From Erythrobacter sp. F6033 (GTDB lineage Bacteria > Pseudomonadota > Alphaproteobacteria > Sphingomonadales > Sphingomonadaceae), in NCBI RefSeq assembly GCF_023016005.1, contig NZ_JALKAZ010000001.1, positions 2,108,001 through 2,172,000 on the forward strand: a DNA stretch of 64,000 bases, given 5' to 3'. Below the pieces are notes generated by a model. It ran no database searches. It was not told the origin of the DNA and worked only from the letters and a program-made list of their open reading frames with translations. The position numbers and the translations under genes were made by a program. Shown one piece after another: positions 1 to 9,031 of the stretch. The first letter of the stretch is position 1. Each line of letters starts with the position of its first letter.

Positions 1-2
1 AC

Positions 3-1190
3 GACAGCTTTGAAAAACAACGCGCCGAACGCGCCGCTCAGCTTGAATCCGCAAAAGCTGCGCAGGACGCCCAGCGCGCCCGGCTTCAAGACTACGTCGC
101 CCGCAACAGCGCCCGCGCCTCAACCGCCAAGCAAGCCCAATCCCGCGCCAAGATGCTGGCGAAGATGCAGCCCATCGCCGCGCTGATGGAAGATCCCTCG
201 CTCAGCTTTGATTTTCCAAGCCCCAGCCAGCTGAAACCGCCGATGATCACAATGGATATGGCGGCGGTTGGTTACACAAAGGACGTGCCGATCCTGAAAC
301 GGGTTAGCCTGCGGATTGAGCCGGATGACCGGATCGCGCTGCTCGGGCGCAACGGCAACGGCAAAACAACTTTGGCGCGCTTGCTCGCCGCCCAGCTTCC
401 CCTGATGGAAGGCGAAGTGAACGCTCCGGGCAAGATGAAGGTCGGTTACTTCACCCAGTATCAGGTGGAAGAACTCTCAGGCGACGAAACCCCGCTGGAA
501 CATATGACCCACGCGATGGAGGGCATGCCGCCGGGCAAGGTTCGCGAGCAGTTGGGCCGCTTTGGTTTCTCCGGCAACCGCGCGACGCAAAAGGTCGCCA
601 AGCTATCGGGCGGCGAACGCGCCCGCCTCGCGCTTGCCCTGATCACCCGCGACGCGCCGCATCTGCTTATCCTCGATGAGCCGACCAACCACTTGGATGT
701 CGATGCCCGCGAAGCCCTCGTTCAAGCGCTTAACGACTATAACGGCGCCGTCATCCTGATCAGCCACGACCGGCATATGGTCGAACTCAGCGCAGACAGG
801 CTGGTGCTGGTGGACGAAGGCACGGCCAAGGAATTCTCCGGCAGCATGGAGGATTACATCGACTTCGTTCTGGGCCTGAACCAGCCGAAGAAAGAGCGGG
901 GCGAAAAGCCTGAAAAAGGGAAGCGCGGCAAATCCTCCAAGGAAAAAGCCGCCATCCGCAGCATTCGCGCCGACGTGACCCGCACCGAAAAAGCGATGGC
1001 CAAACTACAGGCCGATTGTACCGCGATTGATCAGGCGATGTACGAACCGGTCAACGCCGCCAAGCACCTCGCCGATAAAAGCATGAGCGAACTGCTCTCC
1101 ATGCGCTCCGAATTGTCCGACGAATTGGACACGGTCGAAGCGGAATGGATGGACTTCAGCGAAAAATTGGAAGCCGCAGAAACGGCCTGA
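3..1190 (+). CDS. ABC-F family ATP-binding protein, 5'-truncated by the window edge
   Basis: This is the C-terminal part of an ABC-F protein, the soluble tandem-ATPase family that acts on ribosomes (translation factors such as EttA/Uup, or antibiotic target protection). The reading frame is open from base 3, so the first ATPase domain lies outside the window. Visible in order are an Ala/Gln/Arg-rich helical linker ending in a KQAQSRAKML-type segment (the ABC-F interdomain linker), the second ATPase domain with Walker A GRNGNGKTT, signature LSGGE, Walker B LLILDEPTNHLD and H-loop ISHDRH, and a charged Lys/Glu-rich C-terminal extension likely to form a coiled coil. No membrane segments are seen, as expected for ABC-F. 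The internal ATG at 153 is not the true start. Which subfamily it belongs to cannot be decided from this half. Confidence 0.93.
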   Translation, partial: DSFEKQRAERAAQLESAKAAQDAQRARLQDYVARNSARASTAKQAQSRAKMLAKMQPIAALMEDPSLSFDFPSPSQLKPPMITMDMAAVGYTKDVPILKRVSLRIEPDDRIALLGRNGNGKTTLARLLAAQLPLMEGEVNAPGKMKVGYFTQYQVEELSGDETPLEHMTHAMEGMPPGKVREQLGRFGFSGNRATQKVAKLSGGERARLALALITRDAPHLLILDEPTNHLDVDAREALVQALNDYNGAVILISHDRHMVELSADRLVLVDEGTAKEFSGSMEDYIDFVLGLNQPKKERGEKPEKGKRGKSSKEKAAIRSIRADVTRTEKAMAKLQADCTAIDQAMYEPVNAAKHLADKSMSELLSMRSELSDELDTVEAEWMDFSEKLEAAETA

Positions 1191-1205
1191 AACGTGTAGG
1201 ACACA

Positions 1206-1231
1206 CATGACACATTCTCCAACATGTCATG
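1206..1231. other. Inverted repeat downstream of the ABC-F gene
   Basis: Perfect 7-bp arms CATGACA / TGTCATG are separated by 12 bases, 16 bases after the ABC-F stop. There is no T-run after the repeat, so it is not a classical terminator. The rest of 1191-1446 shows nothing I can interpret. Confidence 0.35.
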
Positions 1232-1446
1232 CGGTGCCTACAGGGTTAGAGAACTGTTTGTATTGCGAAAGAATGATGTAGGATACGGATGACAAGTGTC
1301 CAACTCTTTGAGGGTTTTGTGGGCCTGTTTTGCCTAGAAAATCGAGCGTCGACGATATGAAAGAGCCGCAGAGTTGATAGCAACAAGCGCTTCTGTAGGA
1401 AATTCCAACTATGAAGCTCGATCAAGGCGCTTTAAAGCCTCCAGCT

Positions 1447-1938
1447 TTATGGCACCCTGAATATCTTCTGCTCACTCTCGCTTGATCCTTCGCTTACAAC
1501 GCCAAGTCTGAATTCGGCACTTTCGTTTGGAAAGCAACGACCTGAGGCGTAATTGAGGGCCGATTTGCTGGCTAAGAATTCGCTAATCTCCGGCACAGCA
1601 GCAGTGCGGTCTTTGCCGTCGATTGCGTAACTTTCAAGCCGCCAAGCCGCCTTCAATCGAGGGATACCATCCGCGCCATCAAACTTGGTAAATGAATGAG
1701 CGAACACAACCTCGCGCTTAACGTCTCCGCAAGTCCAAACATAGCTCATACGAGAAGTGTTTGGGGTGCCGCTAAGATAATCGCCATGGCCATCAAAACT
1801 TGGCGGCGGTGGCGGGGCGTGGTGATCCGATGCCGATACCGCACATCCGCTTGCCAGAACGGTCAGGATCAAAAATAGACTAAGTTTTTGGATCTTTCTG
1901 TCTCTTGTATATCGTCTTACGGGAACGGAACCGCCCAC
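1447..1938 (-). CDS. Putative lipoprotein, unknown function
   Basis: A 163-residue ORF opening with GTG. A hydrophobic stretch after a basic N-terminus ends in a lipobox-like LASGC (around residue 32), followed by a His/Pro-rich linker with five consecutive prolines. This points to a signal-peptidase-II lipoprotein anchored in an envelope membrane. The mature part has two further cysteines (TCGDVK and GRCFPN) that could form a disulfide. I do not recognise the domain. The start is uncertain, because roughly 20 residues precede the hydrophobic core and a downstream TTG or CTG start is possible. The gene is monocistronic, convergent with the ABC-F gene and divergent from rimB. It could also be a lineage-specific hypothetical protein of low conservation. 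Confidence 0.6.
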   Translation of the reverse strand: MGGSVPVRRYTRDRKIQKLSLFLILTVLASGCAVSASDHHAPPPPPSFDGHGDYLSGTPNTSRMSYVWTCGDVKREVVFAHSFTKFDGADGIPRLKAAWRLESYAIDGKDRTAAVPEISEFLASKSALNYASGRCFPNESAEFRLGVVSEGSSESEQKIFRVP

Positions 1939-2241
1939 TCGGTCAATTCGAAAATCCGAATTTTCGCACTACTAGTAGCTTACTTGCTCGAGAAAAGCCT
2001 AAAATCGGGATTCTGAAATCAGGCGGCAGTCGTATCACATTATCGTTGAGTTTCCCGAGTTCCTCTGTCCGCCGAAACCGATTGCAGCGTCCAGAGAAAG
2101 CGCTTATTTGTAAGGTTCGCGTTGCTGGCGTTCAAACGCAGAAACCAGACACGCAAAAACTGGCGGTCAAACTGACAACCGGTAAGTCTAGGACACAATT
2201 TGATATGCACACGCCATCGGTTTTCAATCGGTCCAACCGCA
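1939..2241. other. Intergenic region between lipoprotein and rimB
   Basis: About 300 bases separate two divergent genes, so promoters for both should lie here. I could not pick out a convincing -35/-10 pair. ORFs crossing this stretch on either strand have low-complexity translations and no family resemblance, and I treat them as chance. Confidence 0.3.
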
Positions 2242-2691
2242 ATGGATAATTCCTCCCCGATTGTCGGCTGGCGCGAGCTTGTTGACTTGCCGAAACTTGG
2301 GCTAAGCAGGATACCAGCCAAAGTTGATAGCGGCGCGCGCACATCCTCGCTGCATGGGCGGGTGATCGAAGAGATCGAGCGGGACGGCAAACAATTCGTC
2401 CGCTTTGCGGTCGATTGGGATGGTGCAGAGCACATCTGCGAGGCGATCCATGTCGATATTCGCGGCATCACAAGCTCGAATGGCAAGACGCAGCAACGCT
2501 ATGTCATCAAGACGCCGCTTAAAATCGGTAGCATCGAATTCCGGGCCGAGATCAGCCTCGCTGATCGGTCGGATATGAAATTCCCCATGCTTATCGGGCG
2601 GTCCTCGCTGCGGCGGCGTTTTCTGGTCGATAGCGGGTATTCCTGGCTGCAGACCGCAAGCATGCAAACCACCAAAGGGCACAAGCCATGA
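2242..2691 (+). CDS. rimB: RimB-like retropepsin-fold protease (Zn_protease/RimK-associated family)
   Basis: A 149-residue protein of the family annotated as ATP-dependent zinc protease or RimK/LysX-associated protein (COG4067-like), which has a retropepsin-like fold. The diagnostic [12 protein letters not shown] segment near residue 30 carries the Asp-Ser-Gly active-site signature, and the C-terminal [16 protein letters not shown] segment is typical. In Pseudomonas, RimB works against RimK by trimming poly-glutamate tails on ribosomal protein S6. The stop overlaps the rimK start (ATGA), so the pair is translationally coupled. I chose the ATG at 2242 because homologues begin shortly before the GWRE/LPKLG segment. 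An upstream in-frame start at 2200 would add residues with no family resemblance. Confidence 0.85.
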   Translation: MDNSSPIVGWRELVDLPKLGLSRIPAKVDSGARTSSLHGRVIEEIERDGKQFVRFAVDWDGAEHICEAIHVDIRGITSSNGKTQQRYVIKTPLKIGSIEFRAEISLADRSDMKFPMLIGRSSLRRRFLVDSGYSWLQTASMQTTKGHKP

Positions 2692-3614
2692 ACGAACCCA
2701 CGAAGCCGATGAAAATCGCAATGCTTGCCCGCAACCCGAAACTGTATTCGCATAAACGTCTGGTTGATGCGGCCGAACAGCGCGGGCACACCCTCGATAT
2801 TCTCAACACCACACGCTGCACCGTGAACATCGCGAGCCACCGCCCGACGATCACATATGAAGGCGAAACGCTGACCGGATATGACGCCGTGATCCCCCGT
2901 ATCGGAGCGTCGATTACGCAATATGGCTTGGCGGTTTTGCGCCAGTTTGAAATGCAGGGCGTCTGGCCGCTGAACGAAAGCGTCGCCATCGGGCGCAGCC
3001 GCGACAAGCTGCGCAGCATGCAGATCTTCTCGAAACATGGCCTCGGCCTTCCGCTAACTGCTTATGCCAATGATCCGAAGCAGGCGGAGGAAATCATCAA
3101 AGCGGTGAACGGCCCGCCGGTGGTCATCAAACTGCTTGAGGGCACGCAGGGCATCGGCGTTGTTCTTGCCGAAACCATGTCGAGCGCGAAATCCGTGGTC
3201 GAGGCATTTCGCGGCGCGAATGTGAACATTCTGGTGCAGGAATTTATCAAGGAAGCGGGCGGAACAGACATCCGCGCGCTGGTCGTCGGCGGCAAAGTTG
3301 TCGCGGCGATGAAGCGCACCGGCGCAGCCGATGATTTCCGCTCAAACCTGCATCGCGGCGGCAGCGCTCAAGTGATCAAGATCACGCCGGAAGAACGCTC
3401 CACGGCTGTTAGGGCGGCCAAGCATATGGGCCTGAATGTCTGCGGCGTGGATATGCTGCGCAGCAATCATGGGCCGGTGATTATGGAAGTGAACTCGTCG
3501 CCCGGACTGGAAGGGATCGAAACGGCAACCGGCAAAGATGTGGCCGGGCAGATCATCGATTTCATCGCCGGCAATGCCAAAGCCGGCGCGACCAAGACCA
3601 AGGGCAAAGGGTAA
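2688..3614 (+). CDS. rimK: RimK, ribosomal protein S6 glutamate ligase family (ATP-grasp)
   Basis: An ATP-grasp ligase of 308 residues, the usual RimK length (about 300). Family members add glutamate residues to the C-terminus of ribosomal protein S6 and alter ribosome composition. Visible are the N-terminal pre-ATP-grasp domain ([17 protein letters not shown]), the ATP-binding segments [15 protein letters not shown] and [20 protein letters not shown], and the Mg-binding end [17 protein letters not shown]. It overlaps rimB by 4 bp (ATGA), and the pairing supports the assignment of both. No rimA-like small activator is adjacent. Related ligases that add Glu to other substrates cannot be excluded. 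Confidence 0.92.
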   Translation: MNEPTKPMKIAMLARNPKLYSHKRLVDAAEQRGHTLDILNTTRCTVNIASHRPTITYEGETLTGYDAVIPRIGASITQYGLAVLRQFEMQGVWPLNESVAIGRSRDKLRSMQIFSKHGLGLPLTAYANDPKQAEEIIKAVNGPPVVIKLLEGTQGIGVVLAETMSSAKSVVEAFRGANVNILVQEFIKEAGGTDIRALVVGGKVVAAMKRTGAADDFRSNLHRGGSAQVIKITPEERSTAVRAAKHMGLNVCGVDMLRSNHGPVIMEVNSSPGLEGIETATGKDVAGQIIDFIAGNAKAGATKTKGKG

Positions 3615-3695
3615 CGCTCTGACGGTGTGGGCGGGATGGTTGTTTGCAATCCCGCCACCGATACCTAGCTGTCACCCACACCAAAGGGAGACACC

Positions 3696-5651
3696 ATGAC
3701 TGCTATCGACCAATTTCCGCTGATCCCGCGCGATGCCTTGTTCGGCAATCCGACCCGCGCCCAAGGCAAGATCAGCCCCGATGGCACATGGCTCAGCTGG
3801 CTCGCGCCGGTGGATGGCACGCTCAATATCTGGTTGGCCCCGCGCGATAACCCCGATGATGCGAAGGCGATCACTTCGTCCACCGATCGCCCGATCCGCG
3901 ACCATTTCTGGGCACCTGATGGCAAAAGCGTCGGCTATATTCAGGACAAAGGCGGGGATGAGAATTTCCTGCTCTACCGCATCGATATTGCCAGCGGCGA
4001 GGAGATTTGCCTGACCCCGTTTGAAGAAACGCGGGTGCAGATTGTCGGGTCGTCGGAAACCATTCTGGATGAAGTGCTCGTCGGCCTGAACAATCGCGAT
4101 CCGCAGTTTCATGATGTTCACCGGCTTAACCTCAACACTGGCGCGCTTGAGCTGGTTTACGAGAACAACGGCTTTGCCGGCTTTATGGCCGATGACAGTT
4201 TGAGCCTGCGCATGGCGTTTCAGCAGAATGAGGCAGGCGGCACCGACTTCTTCCGGTTTGCGGGTGGCGAAGTCGAGGCCGAGCCGTTCGAAAGCACCGA
4301 AATGGAGGACGCGATGACCACATCGCCCTCCGGCTACACGGTAGATGGCTCAATCCTCTATTGGATGGACAGCCGCGGCCGCAACACCGCCGCGCTTTAT
4401 GCTCAGGATACCGCGACCGGGGAACGCACCCTGATCGCGGAAGACGACAAAGCCGATATCAGCGGTGCGATGCAAAATCCGAAAACCGGCGAGATACAGG
4501 CCTATGCCGTCAACTATCTCAAGACAGAATGGACCGCGATTGATCCGGAGATAAAGGCTTCGCTCGATTGGCTCGGTACGCAGTTTGATGGCAAATACGG
4601 CCTTATGAGCCGGACCGAGGATGATCGCACATGGATTGTCTGGAATGATCCGGTGAGCGAGCCGATTGCCGCCCATATTTATGACCGCGATGCGGGCACT
4701 CTGACGCCGTTCTATGTCGCGCGGCCAGAGTTGGAAGGCACGCCTCTGCAGCCACTCCACCCGATCGAAATTACCAGCCGCGACGGGCTGACTCTGCCTT
4801 CCTACCTCACCCTGCCCGCCGGCAGCGATGCAGATGGCTCTGGCCGTCCTTCCGCGCCGGTGCCGATGGTGCTGCTCGTCCATGGCGGTCCGTGGGCGCG
4901 CGATGGATACGGGTTCAATTCCACGCACCAGATGCTCGCCAATCGCGGCTATGCGGTGTTGTCTGTGAATTTCCGCGGCTCAACCGGCTTCGGCAAAGAT
5001 TTCCTAAACGCGGCGAACCTCGAATGGGGTTTGAAAATGCACGACGATCTGATCGATGCCGTGGATTGGGCCGTGGCAGAAGGCATCGCGATCAAGAACA
5101 AGGTCGCGATCATGGGCGGCTCCTATGGCGGCTACGCAACGCTGGCGGGACTTGCCTTTACACCGGACGTGTTCGCATGCGGCGTCGATATTGTCGGCCC
5201 ATCCAACCTTGAGACCTTGCTCGGCACGATCCCCCCATACTGGGCGCCGATGGTGAAGATTTTCCACGAGCGGATGGGCAATCCAGAAACCGAAGAAGGT
5301 CTCGCGCTGCTGAAAGCCGCGAGCCCGCTCTACAAGGCCGATCAGATCATCAAGCCGCTGCTGATTGCGCAAGGCGCGAACGACCCACGCGTGAAGCAGG
5401 ATGAAAGCGACCAGATCGTCGGTGCGATGAAGGATGCCGGTATTCCGGTCACTTACGTGCTCTATCCCGATGAAGGCCACGGCTTTGCCAAGCCTGCGAA
5501 CTCCATCTCCTTCTTTGCCGTGGCCGAGAATTTCCTTGCCGCATGCATCGGCGGGCGGGCGGAGCCTTTGGGCGATGTGCTGAAGCCTTCGACCGCCGAA
5601 ATCGTCGAAGGCGAGGATCACGTGAAGGGGCTCAAAGCCGCTTTGAGCTGA
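3696..5651 (+). CDS. S9 family prolyl-oligopeptidase-type serine peptidase
   Basis: A 651-residue S9C-like peptidase (acylaminoacyl- or dipeptidyl-peptidase type) that removes short or blocked peptides from N-termini. The first ~380 residues show repeating aromatic/Asp-rich segments (GTWLSW, PDGKSVGY) expected for a seven-bladed propeller. The C-terminal alpha/beta-hydrolase domain has the nucleophile in GGSYGGYA (Ser about 476), the acid in GANDPRVK (Asp about 563) and the histidine in DEGHGF (His about 595), so the triad is complete. There is no obvious signal peptide, suggesting a cytoplasmic enzyme. The start at 3696 follows a good Shine-Dalgarno sequence (AAAGGGAGA). It is followed on the same strand by two SDR genes. 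The exact substrate is unknown. Confidence 0.93.
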   Translation: MTAIDQFPLIPRDALFGNPTRAQGKISPDGTWLSWLAPVDGTLNIWLAPRDNPDDAKAITSSTDRPIRDHFWAPDGKSVGYIQDKGGDENFLLYRIDIASGEEICLTPFEETRVQIVGSSETILDEVLVGLNNRDPQFHDVHRLNLNTGALELVYENNGFAGFMADDSLSLRMAFQQNEAGGTDFFRFAGGEVEAEPFESTEMEDAMTTSPSGYTVDGSILYWMDSRGRNTAALYAQDTATGERTLIAEDDKADISGAMQNPKTGEIQAYAVNYLKTEWTAIDPEIKASLDWLGTQFDGKYGLMSRTEDDRTWIVWNDPVSEPIAAHIYDRDAGTLTPFYVARPELEGTPLQPLHPIEITSRDGLTLPSYLTLPAGSDADGSGRPSAPVPMVLLVHGGPWARDGYGFNSTHQMLANRGYAVLSVNFRGSTGFGKDFLNAANLEWGLKMHDDLIDAVDWAVAEGIAIKNKVAIMGGSYGGYATLAGLAFTPDVFACGVDIVGPSNLETLLGTIPPYWAPMVKIFHERMGNPETEEGLALLKAASPLYKADQIIKPLLIAQGANDPRVKQDESDQIVGAMKDAGIPVTYVLYPDEGHGFAKPANSISFFAVAENFLAACIGGRAEPLGDVLKPSTAEIVEGEDHVKGLKAALS

Positions 5652-5709
5652 TGACAAGCGTCCCTCTGCGCGATAGACAAGTTTCAAATCGCAATCGGAG
5701 AGGGATTAC

Positions 5710-6525
5710 ATGAGCGCCACAGAACCGCGCCGCAGCATTTTCATTACGGGCGGTGCCTCCGGCATTGGCCGCGCCACTGCGCGCTATTTTGGCGAGCGCG
5801 GCTGGTTTGTCGGGATTGCCGACATCAACGAAGCGGGGATGGAAGATACGCTCGGCCTGATCTCGGGCGGCTTTACCTACATGCACAAGCTCGACGTGCG
5901 AGATCGCGCCGCGTGGGACACCGCGCTGGAAGCGTTTTCGACCGCTGCGGGTGGACGGATTGACGCGATGGTCAACAATGCCGGTATCGGCACCGGCGGC
6001 CCGCTGGCAGAGCTTGAAACCGAGGAGATCGATCGCTGCCTCGACATCAATCTGCGCGGGGTGCTTTACGGTGCGCAAGCTGTCTATCCCTACCTGCAAA
6101 AGACCGCTCCCGGTTCGGCGCTCGTCAACATCGCCAGCGCGGCGGGCATTTCCGGCGGCACTGGCATGAGCGTTTACAGCGCGACCAAATTCGCTGTGCG
6201 CGGCATCGCCGAAAGCCTAGATGCGGAATGGGCACCGGAGGGTATCAAGTCCTGCTCGATCTGCCCCAGCTTTATCGAAACGCCGCTGCTCGATGGGACC
6301 GGCAATCGCAAATCTAACGAAGATGTGCGCAGCCGCGTTCAAGCCTCTGGTCTGGAGATCACGCCTGTCGAAGAGGTAGCCGAGACGATCTGGAAAGCTG
6401 TCCACGGCGATGATCTGCACTATCTCGTCGGCAAGACTGCCAAGAAACTGAACTTCGCCAAGCGCTGGATGCCGGGCAAAGTGCGCAAACAGAACCGCGA
6501 AGGCGCGGCACTCCTCGGTAAGTAG
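5710..6525 (+). CDS. Short-chain dehydrogenase/reductase (first of a tandem pair)
   Basis: A classical SDR of 271 residues that uses NAD(P). The cofactor motif TGGASGIG is at residues about 14-21, NNAG follows at about 93, and the catalytic Tyr/Lys pair lies in YSATK. The last ~50 residues are basic (KRWMPGKVRKQNREG), similar to a group of sphingomonad SDRs annotated only as oxidoreductases. It is closely related to the next gene, 12 bp downstream, and the two share long segments including [15 protein letters not shown] and [10 protein letters not shown]. That indicates a local gene duplication. The substrate cannot be read from sequence. Confidence 0.92.
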   Translation: MSATEPRRSIFITGGASGIGRATARYFGERGWFVGIADINEAGMEDTLGLISGGFTYMHKLDVRDRAAWDTALEAFSTAAGGRIDAMVNNAGIGTGGPLAELETEEIDRCLDINLRGVLYGAQAVYPYLQKTAPGSALVNIASAAGISGGTGMSVYSATKFAVRGIAESLDAEWAPEGIKSCSICPSFIETPLLDGTGNRKSNEDVRSRVQASGLEITPVEEVAETIWKAVHGDDLHYLVGKTAKKLNFAKRWMPGKVRKQNREGAALLGK

Positions 6526-6537
6526 GGAAACAACAGC

Positions 6538-7350
6538 ATGACCACAGGCGAACCCACTCGTTCCATCTTCATCACCGGCGGCGCATCGGGCATTGGCCGC
6601 GCGGTTGCGGTGTTTTTTGCTGAGCGCGGCTGGTTTGTCGGCATCGCGGATGTGGACGAAGCGGGCATGGCGGAAACGCTGTCTATGATCACCAGCGGCA
6701 GAGCCTCCACCCATACGCTCGATGTGCGTTTCCGCGATCAATGGGACACGGCGCTGGCCGATTTTGCGAAAGCCGCTGGCGGGCGCATCGATGTTGTCTT
6801 CAACAATGCCGGTATCGGCGATGGCGGCCCGCTCGTGGATCAGGACGCAGACGAGCTGACCCGCATGCTCGATATCAATATGAAAGGCGTGATCTTCGGC
6901 GCGCAGGCCTCGCACAAATACCTCGTTGAAACCGCGCCGGGTTCTGTGCTGCTCAACACCGCCAGCCTCGCCGGCATTATCGGCGCACCTGGCCTTGCGG
7001 CCTATTGCGCAACCAAATGGGCCGTGCGCGGGCTCACAGAAAGTCTGGACGCGGAATGGGCCGATGACGGGATCAAAGTCTCTGCGCTGTGCCCCGGATT
7101 TATCGACACGCCGATCATCGGGAAGGTTCAGAAGGATTCGAACCTGACCGCCAAAGAGGCTCTGGCCGAAGCAGGCGTCGAAATCTCTCCAGTGGACATC
7201 GTGCCCGGCGTCGTTTGGCAGGCCGTCCATGGAGACGATCTGCACTACACCGTCGGAAAGATGGCCAAACGGATGCGTCTTATGAAACGCTGGCTGCCCG
7301 GTGTCCTGCGCAAGGAAATGCGCAGCCGCGGTGTCGGGGTCGAGCTTTAG
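6538..7350 (+). CDS. Short-chain dehydrogenase/reductase (second of a tandem pair)
   Basis: A 270-residue SDR, paralogous to the preceding gene. It keeps [12 protein letters not shown] and the active-site YCATK, so it should be catalytically competent, but it differs through the substrate-binding loop after the Tyr/Lys pair ([12 protein letters not shown] versus PSFIETPLLDGT). That suggests diverged specificity after duplication. The C-terminus is again basic ([16 protein letters not shown]). Its stop overlaps the stop of the convergent pterin dehydratase gene by 4 bp, leaving no room for a terminator between them. Confidence 0.92.
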   Translation: MTTGEPTRSIFITGGASGIGRAVAVFFAERGWFVGIADVDEAGMAETLSMITSGRASTHTLDVRFRDQWDTALADFAKAAGGRIDVVFNNAGIGDGGPLVDQDADELTRMLDINMKGVIFGAQASHKYLVETAPGSVLLNTASLAGIIGAPGLAAYCATKWAVRGLTESLDAEWADDGIKVSALCPGFIDTPIIGKVQKDSNLTAKEALAEAGVEISPVDIVPGVVWQAVHGDDLHYTVGKMAKRMRLMKRWLPGVLRKEMRSRGVGVEL

Positions 7351-7640
7351 ACCAGCTGATCAATCGCCCGCGCCATCGTAGCATCGCGCTGTGACAACCC
7401 GCCTGCATCATGCGTGGTCAGCGTGATTTCCACCTTGGCGTAAACGTTGAACCATTCGGGATGGTGATCCTGACCGTCGGCGAGCAAGGCAACGCGGCTC
7501 ATAAAGCCCCATGCTTCGGAAAAATCGGCAAACTGGAACGTGCGCGTGATCGCTTTGTCTTCGCGCGTCAGCTCCCATTCGGGATGGTCGGCAAGCAGGG
7601 TGGCGCGTTCTTTTTCATTCAGCTCGGTGACACTGGCCAT
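7347..7640 (-). CDS. phhB: Pterin-4a-carbinolamine dehydratase
   Basis: A 97-residue protein of the PCD/DCoH family, which dehydrates 4a-hydroxytetrahydrobiopterin to recycle the cofactor of aromatic amino acid hydroxylases. The active-site block [20 protein letters not shown] contains the conserved His-His, Pro-Glu and Trp and the following Thr-His, and [10 protein letters not shown] precedes it as in the family. Length matches the usual 95-110. No phenylalanine hydroxylase is nearby, so the partner is unknown. Many bacteria carry PCD without an obvious hydroxylase, where it may have another role. The gene is divergent from ccmA, with under 60 bp between starts. Confidence 0.93.
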   Translation of the reverse strand: MASVTELNEKERATLLADHPEWELTREDKAITRTFQFADFSEAWGFMSRVALLADGQDHHPEWFNVYAKVEITLTTHDAGGLSQRDATMARAIDQLV

Positions 7641-7697
7641 GGGGGCTCCTGAAGTGAGAGTTGTTTGCGAGGTCGCTTTTGCCTAACGCGTGAAGCG

Positions 7698-8306
7698 ATG
7701 CAAGGTTCTCACGCTCCATCGCTTGTCGCAAACAAACTGGCATGCCGCCGCGGCGACCGGCTGCTGTTTCGCGGGTTGTCGTTTGAACTGGGCGTGGGAG
7801 AGGCGCTGCATATCACCGGCGCGAATGGCACTGGCAAGACCACCTTGATCCGCGCGCTGGCGGGCCTGACTACCCCGTATGCAGGCGAGGTCACGAACGA
7901 AGGCGCGATGGGTTTGCTGGATGAACGCACCGGCATCGATCCAGATCAACCACTCGGGAAAGCGCTGGAGTTTTGGCAGCGAATTGACGGATGCAGCGAT
8001 CCTTCGGGCGCACTTAAAGTGCTCGGGCTGGAGCCGCTGCTGGATGTGCCCGTGCGGTATCTTTCGACGGGCCAACGCAAGCGGGCGGGCCTCGCTGCGC
8101 TGCTCAATCGCGAAGTGCCGATCTGGTTGCTAGATGAGCCTTTGAGCGGGCTGGATGCGGCGGCGATTGAGCAAGTCACCGCGCTCATCGCGCTGCACAT
8201 CGGCGGCGGCGGTATCGCGCTAATCGCGTCGCACCAAAGCCTTGCGATTGACGGTCTGCGCAGCCTCGCGATTGAAGACTTCGCTGCGATGGATGAACCA
8301 GCATGA
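7698..8306 (+). CDS. ccmA: CcmA, haem exporter ATP-binding subunit (cytochrome c maturation)
   Basis: The ATPase of the CcmAB ABC transporter, needed to release haem-loaded CcmE during System I cytochrome c maturation. It has about 202 residues with Walker A GANGTGKTT, signature LSTGQRKRAGLA and Walker B WLLDEPLSGLD, and the short form is typical of CcmA. I prefer the ATG at 7698 (MQGSHAPS...). An in-frame start at 7665 would add 11 residues overlapping the opposite promoter. The stop overlaps the ccmB start by 4 bp (ATGA). The other ccm genes are not adjacent. Confidence 0.9.
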   Translation: MQGSHAPSLVANKLACRRGDRLLFRGLSFELGVGEALHITGANGTGKTTLIRALAGLTTPYAGEVTNEGAMGLLDERTGIDPDQPLGKALEFWQRIDGCSDPSGALKVLGLEPLLDVPVRYLSTGQRKRAGLAALLNREVPIWLLDEPLSGLDAAAIEQVTALIALHIGGGGIALIASHQSLAIDGLRSLAIEDFAAMDEPA

Positions 8307-8953
8307 TCGGCGCGCTGCTGAAACGCGATCTGGGCAAATTCTTCCCCTTCGCAGGCGGCGGCGCTGCCCTGCCCGTGGTGTTCTTTGTCGCGGTGGCGAT
8401 GCTTTATCCGTTCGCCGTGGGGCCAGATCAGGATTTGCTGGGACGCACTGGCGGCGGAATAGTCTGGATCGCCGCGCTGCTCGCCGCGATCCTGCCGCTC
8501 GAAAAGCTGGTGGCGCAGGACATAGAGCTTGGCACGTTTGACCAGCTGCGCCTGCGCGGGCTGACCGAAGAGATCATGATGGCGGTGCGGCTTCTCGCCC
8601 ACTGGCTCAGCTTTGGCCCGCCGCTGATCCTCGCCGCTTTCCCCGCTGCTGCCCTGCTTGCGCTGGACGGGCCGAGCTTGCATCTTCTGCTGCTCGGATT
8701 GCTCGTGGGCACGCCGGGTCTTGCAGCCATCGGCCTAATCATCGCCGCGCTCACCGCGTCGCTTCGCGCAGGCGCTGCTCTGTCTGGCCTGATGCTGATC
8801 CCGCTGGCCCTGCCAATCCTCATTTTCGGCGCAGGGGCACTGGCGCGTCAGGACCAGGCCAGTCTCGGCTTTGTAGCTGCGATCAGTCTAGCGCTGGTGG
8901 CGATTGCTCCCTTCGCCGCAGGGGCCGCGATTAGGGCTGCAAGGGAGGTTTAG
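8303..8953 (+). CDS. ccmB: CcmB, haem exporter membrane subunit
   Basis: The integral membrane partner of CcmA, 216 residues (family about 220). Six hydrophobic segments are visible, with the family's N-terminus (LLKRDLGKFF, then hydrophobic) and the LPLEKLVAQDIELGTFDQL region after the second segment, where CcmB homologues carry a conserved Asp/Glu loop. It is translationally coupled to ccmA. A 7-bp inverted repeat (GCCATTA...TAATGGC) follows the stop but has no T-tract, so I do not call it a terminator. The downstream genes are on the other strand, so a ccmC-I series does not continue here. Confidence 0.92.
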   Translation: MIGALLKRDLGKFFPFAGGGAALPVVFFVAVAMLYPFAVGPDQDLLGRTGGGIVWIAALLAAILPLEKLVAQDIELGTFDQLRLRGLTEEIMMAVRLLAHWLSFGPPLILAAFPAAALLALDGPSLHLLLLGLLVGTPGLAAIGLIIAALTASLRAGAALSGLMLIPLALPILIFGAGALARQDQASLGFVAAISLALVAIAPFAAGAAIRAAREV

Positions 8954-9031
8954 TTGGCCATTAGACTCGGCGCCAGGCTCTCTTGATAATGGCATGAGTC
9001 AGAGCAATATGGTTACTGCAAAGCTTGCGAT

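Noticed and set aside
1905..2249. 114-codon plus-strand ORF before rimB
   Set aside because: It overlaps the end of a minus-strand gene start and the rimB start, and has low-complexity sequence and no motif.
8954..9031. Possible terminator after ccmB (GCCATTA...TAATGGC)
   Set aside because: The spacer is long and no T-run follows.
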